From Bacteroidales bacterium MB20-C3-3 (GTDB taxonomy: Bacteria; Bacteroidota; Bacteroidia; Bacteroidales; UBA932): 64,000 nucleotides of DNA. The notes beneath the pieces are model-generated. The model saw only the letters and a list, made by a program, of their open reading frames with translations. It had not been told where the DNA came from and did not search any database. Shown one piece after another: positions 47,499-56,930 of this stretch (the stretch's first letter is position 1; each line of letters opens with the position of its first letter). A program made the position numbers and the translations under genes. Where the stretch lies: contig CP141202.1 in NCBI GenBank assembly GCA_035609245.1, positions 2,294,001-2,358,000 on the forward strand, read 5' to 3'.

Positions 47499-48641
47499 AT
47501 GAATTTTTTTAAGATCTTAAGAGTATCTCTCTTTTTGTTAGTTTGTATTGTACTTCAAATAGAATATATTCAGGTGATTGCACAAAATAATGTTTTAATA
47601 AATCAATTAGAAGAGAGAAATAAAAATGAACCCTCAAATCTTGATATAATTATTCAGCTTGCCAAATTGTATTATGATATTGACGGAATGATGCATAATG
47701 TTATTTTTTATGCTGATAAGGGTCTAAAAATTGATCCGGGTAACAATATTCTTTATGATCTGAAAATAAAAGGATTAATGAATATTGAGGAGAATAACAA
47801 AGCAATTTCGTTTATAAATTCAAACATAAGAAGAAAGGGTACTCCTTCTAGTTTAGATATTTTGAGGAGAGGTCAGTGCAAATTTAATTTAGGAAATAAA
47901 ACAATGGCTCTTGAGGATTTTCAGTATGCTTATTCTCTTGATCCGAAAAATACTGAAATCCAATTTGCACTTGGGTATACTAAAGCAATTATAGCGGACG
48001 ATAAAAACTTCTCTAATAAATACATTGATATGGCTCTAGAGAAGATTAAGAGTGGTGATAGCACTCTCTTTTTTAACAAGAATAATCTGGCAGATATCTA
48101 TTACCGAAAAGCATTAAATTTAGAGAGAGAGGGTAACAAAGATGTTGCTGTAAAGTATATTGAAAAATCACTTGAACTTAATCCTTATAATCCCGATTCA
48201 AATATTTGGAATGGACGGCGAGATTTATTAGCCCACAGGTATCAATCGGCTATATATTATTTTGAAAATGCCATATCTGAACAAAACAGAGCATATAAGA
48301 GGTCGGATATTATGGGTTATATTGCTCTGTGTAAGTACTATATTGCGATATACAGACAAGATAGGTCATACAGATTATCAAAGGATGAGGCTTACTCTGC
48401 ATTGATGAGTGCAGTGAATTCCGGTAATAGGTTTGGCGCCGTCTATCTTTTTTTAGGAAGGTTGATTTATGAAAAGGGAGGTGTTAAAGAAGCAGCAGAT
48501 TTTTTTGCCAAAGCTATTGACAATGAATATAATGAACACGAGCAAAGCAAAGAGGCGGTTGATGGATGGTCTTTTCACACATTTATATCATATTATTATA
48601 GTGATGCACTGAATTATTTGGAATATAATGAAGAGAAATAG
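47499..48641 (+). CDS. Secreted TPR-repeat protein
   Basis: A 380-residue protein with an N-terminal hydrophobic signal (about residues 8-28, cleavage near VIAQN). At least five tetratricopeptide units follow: LDIIIQLAKLYYDIDGMM, FYADKGLKIDPGNNILYDL, RGQCKFNLGNKTMALEDFQYAYSLDP, YRKALNLEREGNKDVAVKYIEKSLELNP and FLGRLIYEKGGVKEAADFFAKAID. TPR arrays hold protein partners together, so this may assemble the island's secreted proteins in the periplasm. The WG-repeat gene starts 45 bases later. Confidence 0.88.
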   Translation: MNFFKILRVSLFLLVCIVLQIEYIQVIAQNNVLINQLEERNKNEPSNLDIIIQLAKLYYDIDGMMHNVIFYADKGLKIDPGNNILYDLKIKGLMNIEENNKAISFINSNIRRKGTPSSLDILRRGQCKFNLGNKTMALEDFQYAYSLDPKNTEIQFALGYTKAIIADDKNFSNKYIDMALEKIKSGDSTLFFNKNNLADIYYRKALNLEREGNKDVAVKYIEKSLELNPYNPDSNIWNGRRDLLAHRYQSAIYYFENAISEQNRAYKRSDIMGYIALCKYYIAIYRQDRSYRLSKDEAYSALMSAVNSGNRFGAVYLFLGRLIYEKGGVKEAADFFAKAIDNEYNEHEQSKEAVDGWSFHTFISYYYSDALNYLEYNEEK

Positions 48642-48644
48642 ATT

Positions 48645-48682
48645 AAACATTTAATAAAATTATAAACATTTAATAAAATTAT
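48645..48682 (+). repeat. Tandem 19-bp repeat before the WG-repeat gene
   Basis: Two perfect copies of AAACATTTAATAAAATTAT in the 45-bp gap between the TPR and WG genes; a third partial copy (AAACAT) runs into the start codon at 48687. The gap probably grew by replication slippage. Confidence 0.9.
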
Positions 48683-48686
48683 AAAC

Positions 48687-50003
48687 ATGCATAAGGATAT
48701 TATCAATTGCTTACTATCTGTAATTGTTGTTACATTTTGCACATTGGAGTTGACTTCGCAAAACAGAAGCTGGGATTACAAAGGAGACTGGTCATGTATA
48801 AAGATAACTGAACCCTATGTTTATGTCAGAGTTGTTAGAGTGGGACCAGAAGAGGCAGGTCTCTACGGTGTTGAAAGGGCAAACGGAGAGGTTCTTATTG
48901 AACCGAAATATGACTACATCGCTTATTTTGATCCTAATGGATTGTCTGTAGTGCAAAAACAAAATAAGTTTGGTTATGTAAACTGGTTAGGAGATGAGAT
49001 AACCAGAATTGATTATGACAGACCAAGATGGTGGGCTGATGATTGGAGATTTGTTAAAAACAGATCAGTCGTACGAAGAGGAAATAAATTTGGCTACATA
49101 GACAAAAACGGTAAAGAGGTTATTCCATTAAAATATACATTTGCAATTCCATTCAATAACTATGGAACTTCAGTTGTCTATACCGGAGATGCTGAAGTAG
49201 ACCATAGCTTTGACGGGAGACCCAAGAGTTGGGAGAATTTGAAAGCAGGCGTAATCGATACTTCTGGGAACTATATTATAAGACCTGACCAATATGTAAG
49301 TATCTGGAAAGGGATTAATGATCATTGGGTTTGTTATAATCCGGATAAAAAGATAAGCTTTCTGAACCAGCAAGGGAAATTACTCCTCGCCTCAGATTTC
49401 AGCAATGCAGAAATTGTCTCTCACAGATACTATCTTGTGTCAAAAATAATCGGGCATAAGTATAGTAATTATGGGGTTATTAATAAGGATTTTTCAGTGA
49501 TTATTCCGCCAAGTTATGATATGATACATCCATACGAATTCTCTGATGGAAAAATCATTTATATGTCAAGAATTAAATTCTCAGATAAGTATGTAATCTA
49601 TTTTATTAACGAGAATGGCAGTTTACTTACATCCAAAAAGTATTTTTTTAAAAATATGGCAGGAGGATTTATAAACAGTATTTATGATGGTATGTGGGGT
49701 AACAGGATGCAGGTAGTAGTGGATGAAGATGATAAATGCGGATATATAGACATAAATGGATTTGAAACTATACCTTGTCAATATGATGCAGCAGAAAATT
49801 TTAGCAGATACAGCGGCTTAGCAGTTGTTTCAGATAAGTCAAAAAAATTTGGAGCAATTAATAAAGAGGGAAAACTAATAATTCCATTTAAATATGATAG
49901 GATATACAATGTGTGGAGAGATGGGGATAATTTACAGGTAGTGAGCTATATAGATGGGAACCCTGTGTCGGTTTATCTTGATTGTAACGGAAACGAACTA
50001 TAG
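48687..50003 (+). CDS. Secreted WG-repeat protein
   Basis: A 438-residue protein with a signal peptide (hydrophobic to about 22, cleavage near LTSQN). The mature protein is built of about eight WG (KWG-type) repeats, for example YGVERANGEVLIEPKYDYI, FGYVNWLGDEI, FGYIDKNGKEVIPLKY and CGYIDINGFETIPCQYDAA, each likely forming a beta hairpin. WG-repeat proteins are found at the surface of many Bacteroidota and are thought to bind other proteins. No enzymatic motif is visible. It lies between the TPR and FISUMP genes, all read in one direction. Confidence 0.9.
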   Translation: MHKDIINCLLSVIVVTFCTLELTSQNRSWDYKGDWSCIKITEPYVYVRVVRVGPEEAGLYGVERANGEVLIEPKYDYIAYFDPNGLSVVQKQNKFGYVNWLGDEITRIDYDRPRWWADDWRFVKNRSVVRRGNKFGYIDKNGKEVIPLKYTFAIPFNNYGTSVVYTGDAEVDHSFDGRPKSWENLKAGVIDTSGNYIIRPDQYVSIWKGINDHWVCYNPDKKISFLNQQGKLLLASDFSNAEIVSHRYYLVSKIIGHKYSNYGVINKDFSVIIPPSYDMIHPYEFSDGKIIYMSRIKFSDKYVIYFINENGSLLTSKKYFFKNMAGGFINSIYDGMWGNRMQVVVDEDDKCGYIDINGFETIPCQYDAAENFSRYSGLAVVSDKSKKFGAINKEGKLIIPFKYDRIYNVWRDGDNLQVVSYIDGNPVSVYLDCNGNEL

Positions 50004-50031
50004 ATTTTAAGACAATTTACTTACATTATTT

Positions 50032-50523
50032 ATGAAAAAAATACTTTTATTATTAACCTTGAGTGCATGGATTGGTGTAACAGGGACTGTTCAGCAAATA
50101 AACACTGGTATTACAATTAATGGAATCACATGGTCAATTAAAAATTCCGGAGCCTCTAAACCAGAAGATTATGGTAGCTATTATACTTGGTCAGAAGCTC
50201 TGCGCGCCTGTCCTCAAGGGTGGCGTTTGCCATCAAAATATGAGTTAGAATTGCTTTTAAATGAATGGAATGGTTATGACCAGATTAATGGCATAAGTGG
50301 AGTGTTTTTTGGAGGGGATTCTAATAAAATATTCTTGCCATTTGCCGGATATAAGTATAACAATATGCTTTGCGATGATGATGATTCAGGATATTATTGG
50401 AGTAGTGATGAGTTTGAAAGATACAATGAGGCAGCATATTGTATTGAGTTTTACGGAGAAGATGGTGGAACAAGTTATAGGACTAAAGAGAACCGCTTCA
50501 GCGTTAGATGTGTAAAAATATAA
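50032..50523 (+). CDS. FISUMP-domain secreted protein
   Basis: A 163-residue protein with a signal peptide (about residues 1-20). The mature part is one Fibrobacter succinogenes major paralogous domain. Hallmarks are GITWSIKNSG, YYTWSEALRACPQGWRLPSKYELE, FLPFAGYKYN, GYYWSSDEF and a terminal SVRCVKI with paired cysteines, a C-type-lectin-like core. Such domains are common on Bacteroidota surface proteins and probably bind ligands. It lies 28 bases after the WG gene and closes the island before ftsY. Confidence 0.9.
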   Translation: MKKILLLLTLSAWIGVTGTVQQINTGITINGITWSIKNSGASKPEDYGSYYTWSEALRACPQGWRLPSKYELELLLNEWNGYDQINGISGVFFGGDSNKIFLPFAGYKYNNMLCDDDDSGYYWSSDEFERYNEAAYCIEFYGEDGGTSYRTKENRFSVRCVKI

Positions 50524-50615
50524 AAAATCTGACACTCTATATTCCCATTTACGACTATAGTAGTATGCCTTATCTGAGCTTTAGATGCTTTAAGAGCGTA
50601 GGATTAATATTTTTG

Positions 50616-50623
50616 TATCTTTG
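50616..50623 (+). promoter_or_regulatory. -7 promoter element of ftsY
   Basis: TATCTTTG lies 18 bases before the ftsY ATG. It allows ftsY to be expressed independently of the island upstream. Confidence 0.6.
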
Positions 50624-50641
50624 TGAGTTAAAAGAACAAAA

Positions 50642-51595
50642 ATGGCACTATTCGGATTATTCGGGTCAAAGAGCAAAGAGGAGAAGCAGGCGCTGAGTGA
50701 GGGGCTTGATAAGACCAAAAAGGGAATTTTTGAAAAGCTGTCAAGGGCAATCGTAGGGAAATCCAGGGTTGATGACGATGTGCTTGATGGTATTGAGGAG
50801 GCTTTGATTGCCTCTGATATAGGCGTGGAGACAACTCTCCGTATCATTGAGAGGCTTGAGGCAAGAGTTGCCAGGGATAAATTTATGAATACTGCAGAGC
50901 TAAACTCAATCCTCAGAGAGGAGATAGAGTGGTTACTGGATGCAGGTGATGAGATAGAGGGGCTGCCATTCGACTTCTCTATCAAGCCATATGTTATTAT
51001 GGTAGTTGGTGTAAATGGAGTTGGTAAAACTACAACAATAGGCAAACTTGCCGCAAGACTCAAAGGATCAGGGAAGAGGGTAATTCTGGGGGCTGCTGAC
51101 ACATTCAGGGCTGCAGCGGTTGATCAATTAACCATTTGGAGCGAGAGGGCCGGTGTTGAGATTGTAAAACAGCAGATGGGATCCGATCCTGCCTCTGTTG
51201 CATTTGATACCATTTCCCGGGCAATAGCTGTTGATGCAGATGTTGTTCTTATTGATACAGCAGGAAGGCTTCACAACAAGGTGAATCTTATGAATGAGCT
51301 TACAAAAATCAGAAATGTGATGAAGAAGCTTATTCCTGATGCACCACACGATGTTCTTCTTGTACTTGACGGATCAACAGGGCAGAATGCCTATCAGCAG
51401 GCGAAGGAGTTTACAAAGGCTACCGATGTAACATCTCTTGTCGTTACAAAGCTTGACGGAACAGCTAAGGGCGGTGTTGTAATCGGGATATCCGATCAGT
51501 TTAAAATTCCGGTAAAATTTATTGGTGTTGGAGAGAAGATTGAGGATCTTCAGCTCTTCAACAAAAAGGAGTTTGTAGAATCATTATTCAGGTAA
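50642..51595 (+). CDS. ftsY: Signal recognition particle receptor FtsY
   Basis: A 317-residue GTPase that docks SRP-ribosome complexes at the membrane. A short N-terminal amphipathic part (MALFGLFGSKSKEEK) precedes the N domain. The G domain has G1 at residues 123-131 (GVNGVGKTT), the DTFRAAAVDQL insertion, the DTAGR switch and TKLDGTAKGG. The length is that of the short, minimal form. In Bacteroidota this gene commonly follows the DUF4295 gene. Here an 11-kb island intervenes. Confidence 0.97.
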   Translation: MALFGLFGSKSKEEKQALSEGLDKTKKGIFEKLSRAIVGKSRVDDDVLDGIEEALIASDIGVETTLRIIERLEARVARDKFMNTAELNSILREEIEWLLDAGDEIEGLPFDFSIKPYVIMVVGVNGVGKTTTIGKLAARLKGSGKRVILGAADTFRAAAVDQLTIWSERAGVEIVKQQMGSDPASVAFDTISRAIAVDADVVLIDTAGRLHNKVNLMNELTKIRNVMKKLIPDAPHDVLLVLDGSTGQNAYQQAKEFTKATDVTSLVVTKLDGTAKGGVVIGISDQFKIPVKFIGVGEKIEDLQLFNKKEFVESLFR

Positions 51596-51611
51596 TAATT
51601 TCAGTACAGAT

Positions 51612-54089
51612 ATGAAAATTTCGTATAACTGGCTCAGAGAGTATGTCAACTCTTCACTGACCCCCTCTGAAGCAGAAAAGATACTTAGCTCCATAGGGCT
51701 AGAGGTTGAATCGATGGAGAGTGTAGAGGAGATCCCCGGATCTCTTGATGGTGTAGTTGTGGGTGAGGTTGTAGAGTGCGGAAAGCACCCGGATGCGGAC
51801 AAACTTAGCCTTACAAAGGTGGATGCAGGTGAGTCGGAACTGTTGCAGATTGTTTGTGGTGCCCCAAATGTTGCAAAGGGACAGAAGGTTCTTGTTGCAA
51901 AGGTTGGGACAACCCTTACCTTCACCTCGGGTGAGCAGGTAAAGCTAAAAAGAGCAAAGATAAGAGGTGTGGAGAGTGCGGGAATGATTTGTGCCGAGGA
52001 TGAGCTGGGTATAGGGACATCTCACGATGGAATTATGGTTCTGCCTGCAGATGCTGTTGTCGGCACCCCTGCAAAAGAGTATCTCGGCCTTGAGACCGAT
52101 ACTCTTCTGGAGATTGGACTTACTCCAAACAGGGTTGATGCGGCCTCCCATATTGGTGTCGCCAGAGATTTTTCGGCCTGGCTGAGGTTTAACGGAACTG
52201 ACTCCAGACTTGTGAAACCATCAGTTGAAAATTTTGAAACACTTGTAAAAAGTTCGGATATTACACCGGTAAAAGTAACGGTAGTTGCTGCTGATGGGGC
52301 TCCAAGATATGCCGGACTGACATTTGACAATGTAACACTGGCTCCGTCACCAGACTGGCTAAAAAAGAGGATCTCCGCTATAGGGCTCAGACCTATCAAT
52401 AATATCGTGGATATTACAAATTTTATACTCCATGAGACCGGTCATCCGCTCCACGCCTTTGACTATGACAAGATTGCCGGACATGAGGTAATTGTAAGAA
52501 GAGCTAAAGATGGTGAGCGTTTTACAACACTTGATGGTGTTGAGAGAGAGCTGACAGCAGATGATTTGATGATTTGTGATGCTGAGAAGCCGATGACCCT
52601 TGCCGGGATATTTGGCGGAGCCGAGTCCGGGATAACCTCCTCCACAAAGAGGGTATTTCTGGAGAGTGCTTACTTCAATCCTGTATCAATCAGAAAGAGT
52701 TCAAAGAGACATCAGATTAAAACAGATGCATCATTCAGATATGAGAGAGGGGCAGACCCTGAAATGGTGCCATATGCAATAAAAAGAGCAGCAATTCTTT
52801 TTCAGGAGCTTGCCGGTGCTAAAGTTGCAGGAGATATTATCGACATCTACCCTGAGAAAATTGACAGAGCTGTAGTGGAGATAGATTTTGAAAGGGTTGA
52901 GAGACTAATAGGAAAGAGAATAGGCAGAGAGAGTATACTTAATATTCTTGAGTACCTTGAATATGATATTCTTAAATCAGATAACACCGGAGCCTCTCTC
53001 TCTGTACCTTGTTACAGGGTGGATGTAACCAGAGAGTGTGATATAGTGGAGGATGTTCTCAGAATATATGGATATAACAATGTTGAGATTCCTGAGAGGA
53101 TGGTTGCATCCATTACTCCCGGCCATAAACCTGATCCGGAGAGTGTTAAGGAGGGGTTATCGGCATTTCTGGCGGCAAACGGATTCCATGAGATAGTGAA
53201 CAACTCACTTACAAAAGGAGAGTACTACTCAAAACTTAAAAGTTTTCCGGAGGAGAATCTGGTTAAGATTCTGAATCCTCTGAGTTCAGACCTTAATGCA
53301 ATGAGACAAACTCTGCTCCTTAGCGGGCTGGAGGTAGTATCATACAATATCAACAGACAGTCATCAGATCTCAAGCTTTTTGAGATAGGGAATGTATACT
53401 CCTATTCACCTGCAGATGATGGTGATTTATCTCCTGCTCTGAATCTTAAGTCATACAAAGAGGGGACAAAAATCTCCCTTATTGTGACCGGACCAGGTGT
53501 TCAATCATGGAGAACATCGGCAATTCCTGCAAGTTATTTCACTCTTAAGGGGCAGCTTGAACTGCTTCTTAGAAGATATGGGATTGAGCCTGCAGACCTT
53601 GAGTACTCAAGTGCTCCGTCAGATATTTTCTCTGAGGGTCTCGTTTATAAAACTCAATCCGGAAAGGAGATAGGGGTGATGGGGACTATATCTCAAACTC
53701 TTTTAAAGAGATTTGGTATAAAACAACAGGTCTTTGCAGCTGAAATTTCCTGGGATATCTTGTTCCAGCTTATAAAAAAACAGAAGGTGCTCTTTAAGGA
53801 GATGCCTAAATTCCCTGAGGTTAAGAGAGATCTTGCGCTCCTCCTTGATGAGGGAGTTAACTTTACAGAAATTCGCAAAAGTGCATTTAAAGCTGAGCGG
53901 AAGATTCTTAAAAGTGTAACTCTATTTGATGTTTACAGAGGTGATAAGATTCCTGAAGGGAAAAAACAGTATGCCATAAGTTTTGTTTTGCAGGATTCTG
54001 AAAAGACCTTGACAGACAAATATGTAGAGGAGACTATGTCTAAACTGCTCAAAAATTTTGAGACAAATTTTGGAGCACAGCTCAGATAG
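51612..54089 (+). CDS. pheT: Phenylalanyl-tRNA synthetase beta subunit
   Basis: An 825-residue subunit of the heterotetrameric enzyme charging tRNA-Phe. N-terminal features are MKISYNWLREYVNSSL and a tRNA-binding OB domain (VVVGEVVECGKHPDADKLSLTKVD, about 40-150). The B3/B4 editing domain, the B5 domain (about 395-470) and the catalytic-like fold follow. The C-terminal ferredoxin-fold anticodon domain includes FPEVKRDLALLLDEGV. The alpha subunit gene is not in this window. It starts 16 bases after ftsY and is followed 24 bases later by a UbiA-family gene. Confidence 0.97.
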   Translation: MKISYNWLREYVNSSLTPSEAEKILSSIGLEVESMESVEEIPGSLDGVVVGEVVECGKHPDADKLSLTKVDAGESELLQIVCGAPNVAKGQKVLVAKVGTTLTFTSGEQVKLKRAKIRGVESAGMICAEDELGIGTSHDGIMVLPADAVVGTPAKEYLGLETDTLLEIGLTPNRVDAASHIGVARDFSAWLRFNGTDSRLVKPSVENFETLVKSSDITPVKVTVVAADGAPRYAGLTFDNVTLAPSPDWLKKRISAIGLRPINNIVDITNFILHETGHPLHAFDYDKIAGHEVIVRRAKDGERFTTLDGVERELTADDLMICDAEKPMTLAGIFGGAESGITSSTKRVFLESAYFNPVSIRKSSKRHQIKTDASFRYERGADPEMVPYAIKRAAILFQELAGAKVAGDIIDIYPEKIDRAVVEIDFERVERLIGKRIGRESILNILEYLEYDILKSDNTGASLSVPCYRVDVTRECDIVEDVLRIYGYNNVEIPERMVASITPGHKPDPESVKEGLSAFLAANGFHEIVNNSLTKGEYYSKLKSFPEENLVKILNPLSSDLNAMRQTLLLSGLEVVSYNINRQSSDLKLFEIGNVYSYSPADDGDLSPALNLKSYKEGTKISLIVTGPGVQSWRTSAIPASYFTLKGQLELLLRRYGIEPADLEYSSAPSDIFSEGLVYKTQSGKEIGVMGTISQTLLKRFGIKQQVFAAEISWDILFQLIKKQKVLFKEMPKFPEVKRDLALLLDEGVNFTEIRKSAFKAERKILKSVTLFDVYRGDKIPEGKKQYAISFVLQDSEKTLTDKYVEETMSKLLKNFETNFGAQLR

Positions 54090-54113
54090 GTTATCACCGG
54101 CAGAATATCGATA

Positions 54114-54974
54114 ATGGAGAAAATCCGGAAATATCTTAATCTTGTAAAGTTCTCTCATACAATCTTTGCAATGCCCTTTGCCCTTACAGGTCTCTTTCTG
54201 GGAACTGAGAGGGGAGGGGGCCATTTTTCGTGGAGCCTCCTGGGACTTGTAATATTGGCAATGGTCTTTGCAAGGAATGCTGCAATGGGATTTAACAGAT
54301 GGGCAGACAGAGAGATTGATGCCCGCAATCCCAGAACTGCTTCAAGAGAGATTCCCGCCTCAGAGATATCACCATCATCTGCTCTGCTTTTTGTTTTGAT
54401 TAATGCTGCACTTTTTGTTGCTGTAGCAGGTTTTATCAACAAACTAGCCCTACTTCTTTCACTCCCGGCTCTTATAGTACTGCTTGGTTACAGTTACCTT
54501 AAGAGATTTACACCGCTTTGTCACTATGGAGTGGGCCTTGCCCTGGGAATTGCACCATCAGCTGCCTATATTGCAGTTACAGGGACTCTCTCTCTTGCAG
54601 CAGGGCTGATTTCGCTTATAGTGTTTTTCTGGTCAGGAAGTTTTGATATTCTCTATGCAATTGCAGATGAGGAGTTTGATAAAGAGCAGGGACTGCGTTC
54701 AATTCCGCAAAGCGTTGGAAGATGGTGGTCACTATTTATCTCTGCAGCAGGTCATACAATTGTACTTCCGCTGCTTGTTATACTCTACTATACAGGAGAT
54801 TTTGGTTACCTCTATATAACCGGAGCCTCAATATTTTCGCTTCTGCTTATATACCAGCATATAATCGTAAAGCCGTCCGATATATCAAGGCTTAATGCCG
54901 CCTTTTTTACATCAAACGGCTTTGCTTCAGCAATTTTTGCAATTTTTGCGATAGCAGATCTGCTGATTAATTAG
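54114..54974 (+). CDS. UbiA-family prenyltransferase (MqnP/4-hydroxybenzoate polyprenyltransferase-like)
   Basis: A 286-residue membrane protein with about eight or nine helices. The two Asp-rich, Mg-binding prenyl-diphosphate motifs are NRWADREIDARN (about residues 61-72) and DILYAIADEEFDKEQGLRS (about 178-196). It transfers a polyprenyl chain to an aromatic acceptor in quinone synthesis. The overall look (KFSHTIFAMPFAL start) fits the UbiA subgroup used by futalosine-pathway bacteria (MqnP). Bacteroidales often use the Men pathway, so the exact acceptor is unsure. It ends 1 base before the convergent M14 gene's stop. Confidence 0.85.
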   Translation: MEKIRKYLNLVKFSHTIFAMPFALTGLFLGTERGGGHFSWSLLGLVILAMVFARNAAMGFNRWADREIDARNPRTASREIPASEISPSSALLFVLINAALFVAVAGFINKLALLLSLPALIVLLGYSYLKRFTPLCHYGVGLALGIAPSAAYIAVTGTLSLAAGLISLIVFFWSGSFDILYAIADEEFDKEQGLRSIPQSVGRWWSLFISAAGHTIVLPLLVILYYTGDFGYLYITGASIFSLLLIYQHIIVKPSDISRLNAAFFTSNGFASAIFAIFAIADLLIN

Positions 54975-56798
54975 TTATTTTAATTCACCCATTAATCTCG
55001 CAACCGGGTATCTGTTGACATTTAATTCAACTGTTTTACGAACTTTGGACATAAAGAACTGCAGGATTGCATTTGGATCTTTTGCAAAGGCCGGGTCACT
55101 TCTCTTTTTCTCTTCAAACTCTGCCTTAAGCTTTGGATCTGCAGCCAGCATTTCACGACCTTTTACCTCCATGTAGTTTAGTCTTATCCAGAACTCGGTT
55201 GATGGTCTTGCCCAGTTGTTGTAAAAGCCCCAGCTTACAAGAGATGTTGGAGATTTTGGCTCAAGAAGATGTGCTATGATTTTTACTTTTGGTTGTGATG
55301 TTTTTACTATAATATCTCCCTTTCTGAATGGTACCTTTTCAGTTTGCACACTATAGTCAACATTTAGCTGGAATCTGCCCTCATATGGGAACTGAGACCA
55401 TTTTGGATTGCGGAATCTGTAGGTCTCCACCTCCAGGACCTTATCCTCTGTTAGTCTTTCGTACACTATTCCGTGAACATCCAGAAGCTCTGCAGTCTCT
55501 GATTGCTCCTGAGGTATAATATAGGCATTGGGCAGTTTGACTAGCAGTTCAGGTTTGTATGATGTGAACAGCGGCATCTTAACGGTAACAGGGGCTGAAC
55601 GGTCTGAAAACCTCCACTCGGCACCGGAGAGTTCACTAATAACTGTTTTTTCTTCCCATGCCAGAAAATCAACCATCTCGCTCTCCCTCTTGTCGTGGGC
55701 AAACATAAGCGGAAGGGAGTCTCTTCTGAAGGCCTCGGAGGCGACAAGTACATCGGCCTCAATCAGGGCCTTTTTTAAAGTAGATGAGTTTTTCCCGGCA
55801 ATATCCAGAGAGGATAGGATTATGTTGTAAGCGGCAGTGACTCTCTCTTTATAAGGTTTGTATATGTGGTTCTCAAGGAGAAGGCCTATTCTGTTATTCG
55901 CCGATGCATAGCCGTTTGAGTATTGCGGAGGGAAGTTATCAGGAAGAACACCTGCGCCTGGATTTGTGTAGCTGTTGAATTCAAAGTATGGGAAGATGGG
56001 ATAACCGGCCTTTTCCATAGAGTTTTTCAGCTCTTTTTCAAATATATTTTTACTCCAATCCAGCATTGGTTCTGCAAGAAATCCGCAGTGGTCAAGGCCG
56101 TAGGTTGAAACATACTGGAAATCTGCTCCGTTTGTTACATGAATATCAATAAATATCTCCGGCATCCATTTGCCGTAAAGTTTTAGCAGAGCTCTTGTCT
56201 CTGGCGCATCTGCCTTAATAAAATCTCTGTTCATATTGAGACGGTGAGCTGTAAACCTTGCTCCCACCTCTTCCGGACCATTCTGGTTAATTCGGTAGTG
56301 GCTTCCAAAATCCTCATGGCCATCTACATTAATAATAGGAATAAAGAGAAGTGATGCATTTTCAAGAATCTCCATGTGTTTTCCATTGATTGCAATATCT
56401 CTTATCAGCATAAGACCGGCATCCTTTCCGTCTGGCTCACCTGCGTGGATTGAGGCCTCGGCCAGTACCACAACTCTACCCTTTGCCCTTATCTGCTCCG
56501 GGGATGTAAGTCCATCCTTATCCAGAATCAGAAGCGGAATCTCTCTTCCCTGTGGAGAAACACCAATTGATATATAGTTTACCATTGAAGAGCTTGATGC
56601 AAGCATTTTTGAATAGGCTGCAGTCTCATCGTACCTTGGGGTTCTGTTAAAGCCGCTCTTTTCATAATGTGTCAGAAATTTATCTTTAAACTGTCCTGCT
56701 GCCTTGGATGGAGCTGTTAATGAAAAGAGGAGTGCAATAGTAAAAACAAAAACTCCTCCTCTGGGGAAAAGTGATAAACGGAAGAAATTTAAGCGCAT
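54975..56798 (-). CDS. Secreted M14-family zinc carboxypeptidase
   Basis: A 607-residue exported enzyme with a signal peptide (about residues 15-35, cleavage near SKAAGQ). Zinc ligands H118 and E121 occur in SIHAGEPDGKD and H220 in IFIDIHVTNG. The catalytic Glu is probably E309 in GLLLENH. The MNRDF segment at 189-193 contributes substrate-binding Arg. The C-terminal 280 residues form an additional domain common in Bacteroidota members. It probably trims peptides in the periplasm or outside. The promoter is a TAAATTTG element about 45 bases upstream. Confidence 0.92.
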   Translation of the reverse strand: MRLNFFRLSLFPRGGVFVFTIALLFSLTAPSKAAGQFKDKFLTHYEKSGFNRTPRYDETAAYSKMLASSSSMVNYISIGVSPQGREIPLLILDKDGLTSPEQIRAKGRVVVLAEASIHAGEPDGKDAGLMLIRDIAINGKHMEILENASLLFIPIINVDGHEDFGSHYRINQNGPEEVGARFTAHRLNMNRDFIKADAPETRALLKLYGKWMPEIFIDIHVTNGADFQYVSTYGLDHCGFLAEPMLDWSKNIFEKELKNSMEKAGYPIFPYFEFNSYTNPGAGVLPDNFPPQYSNGYASANNRIGLLLENHIYKPYKERVTAAYNIILSSLDIAGKNSSTLKKALIEADVLVASEAFRRDSLPLMFAHDKRESEMVDFLAWEEKTVISELSGAEWRFSDRSAPVTVKMPLFTSYKPELLVKLPNAYIIPQEQSETAELLDVHGIVYERLTEDKVLEVETYRFRNPKWSQFPYEGRFQLNVDYSVQTEKVPFRKGDIIVKTSQPKVKIIAHLLEPKSPTSLVSWGFYNNWARPSTEFWIRLNYMEVKGREMLAADPKLKAEFEEKKRSDPAFAKDPNAILQFFMSKVRKTVELNVNRYPVARLMGELK

Positions 56799-56843
56799 GT
56801 GAATAAGTCCAATTTGTTAATATTGATTAGAGGTGTCATTTAT

Positions 56844-56851
56844 CAAATTTA
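56844..56851 (-). promoter_or_regulatory. -7 promoter element of the M14 peptidase gene
   Basis: TAAATTTG on the minus strand, 45 bases before the start at 56798. Confidence 0.5.
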
Positions 56852-56930
56852 GACAATAAATTCAGCTTTTAGTTTAATTATCATGTTTGCAACTTATATA
56901 CTGACCATAAAGTTGTTTTTTCTAGTAATT

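Noticed and set aside
39242-50523. Phage-defence island
   Set aside because: No nuclease, toxin, reverse transcriptase or nucleotide-signalling domain is visible; nearly all proteins are exported. A kinase alone is not enough.
50590-51102. 170-codon open frame on the minus strand over ftsY
   Set aside because: It is a shadow of the ftsY frame: Ser/Leu-rich low-information product, no promoter or start signal.
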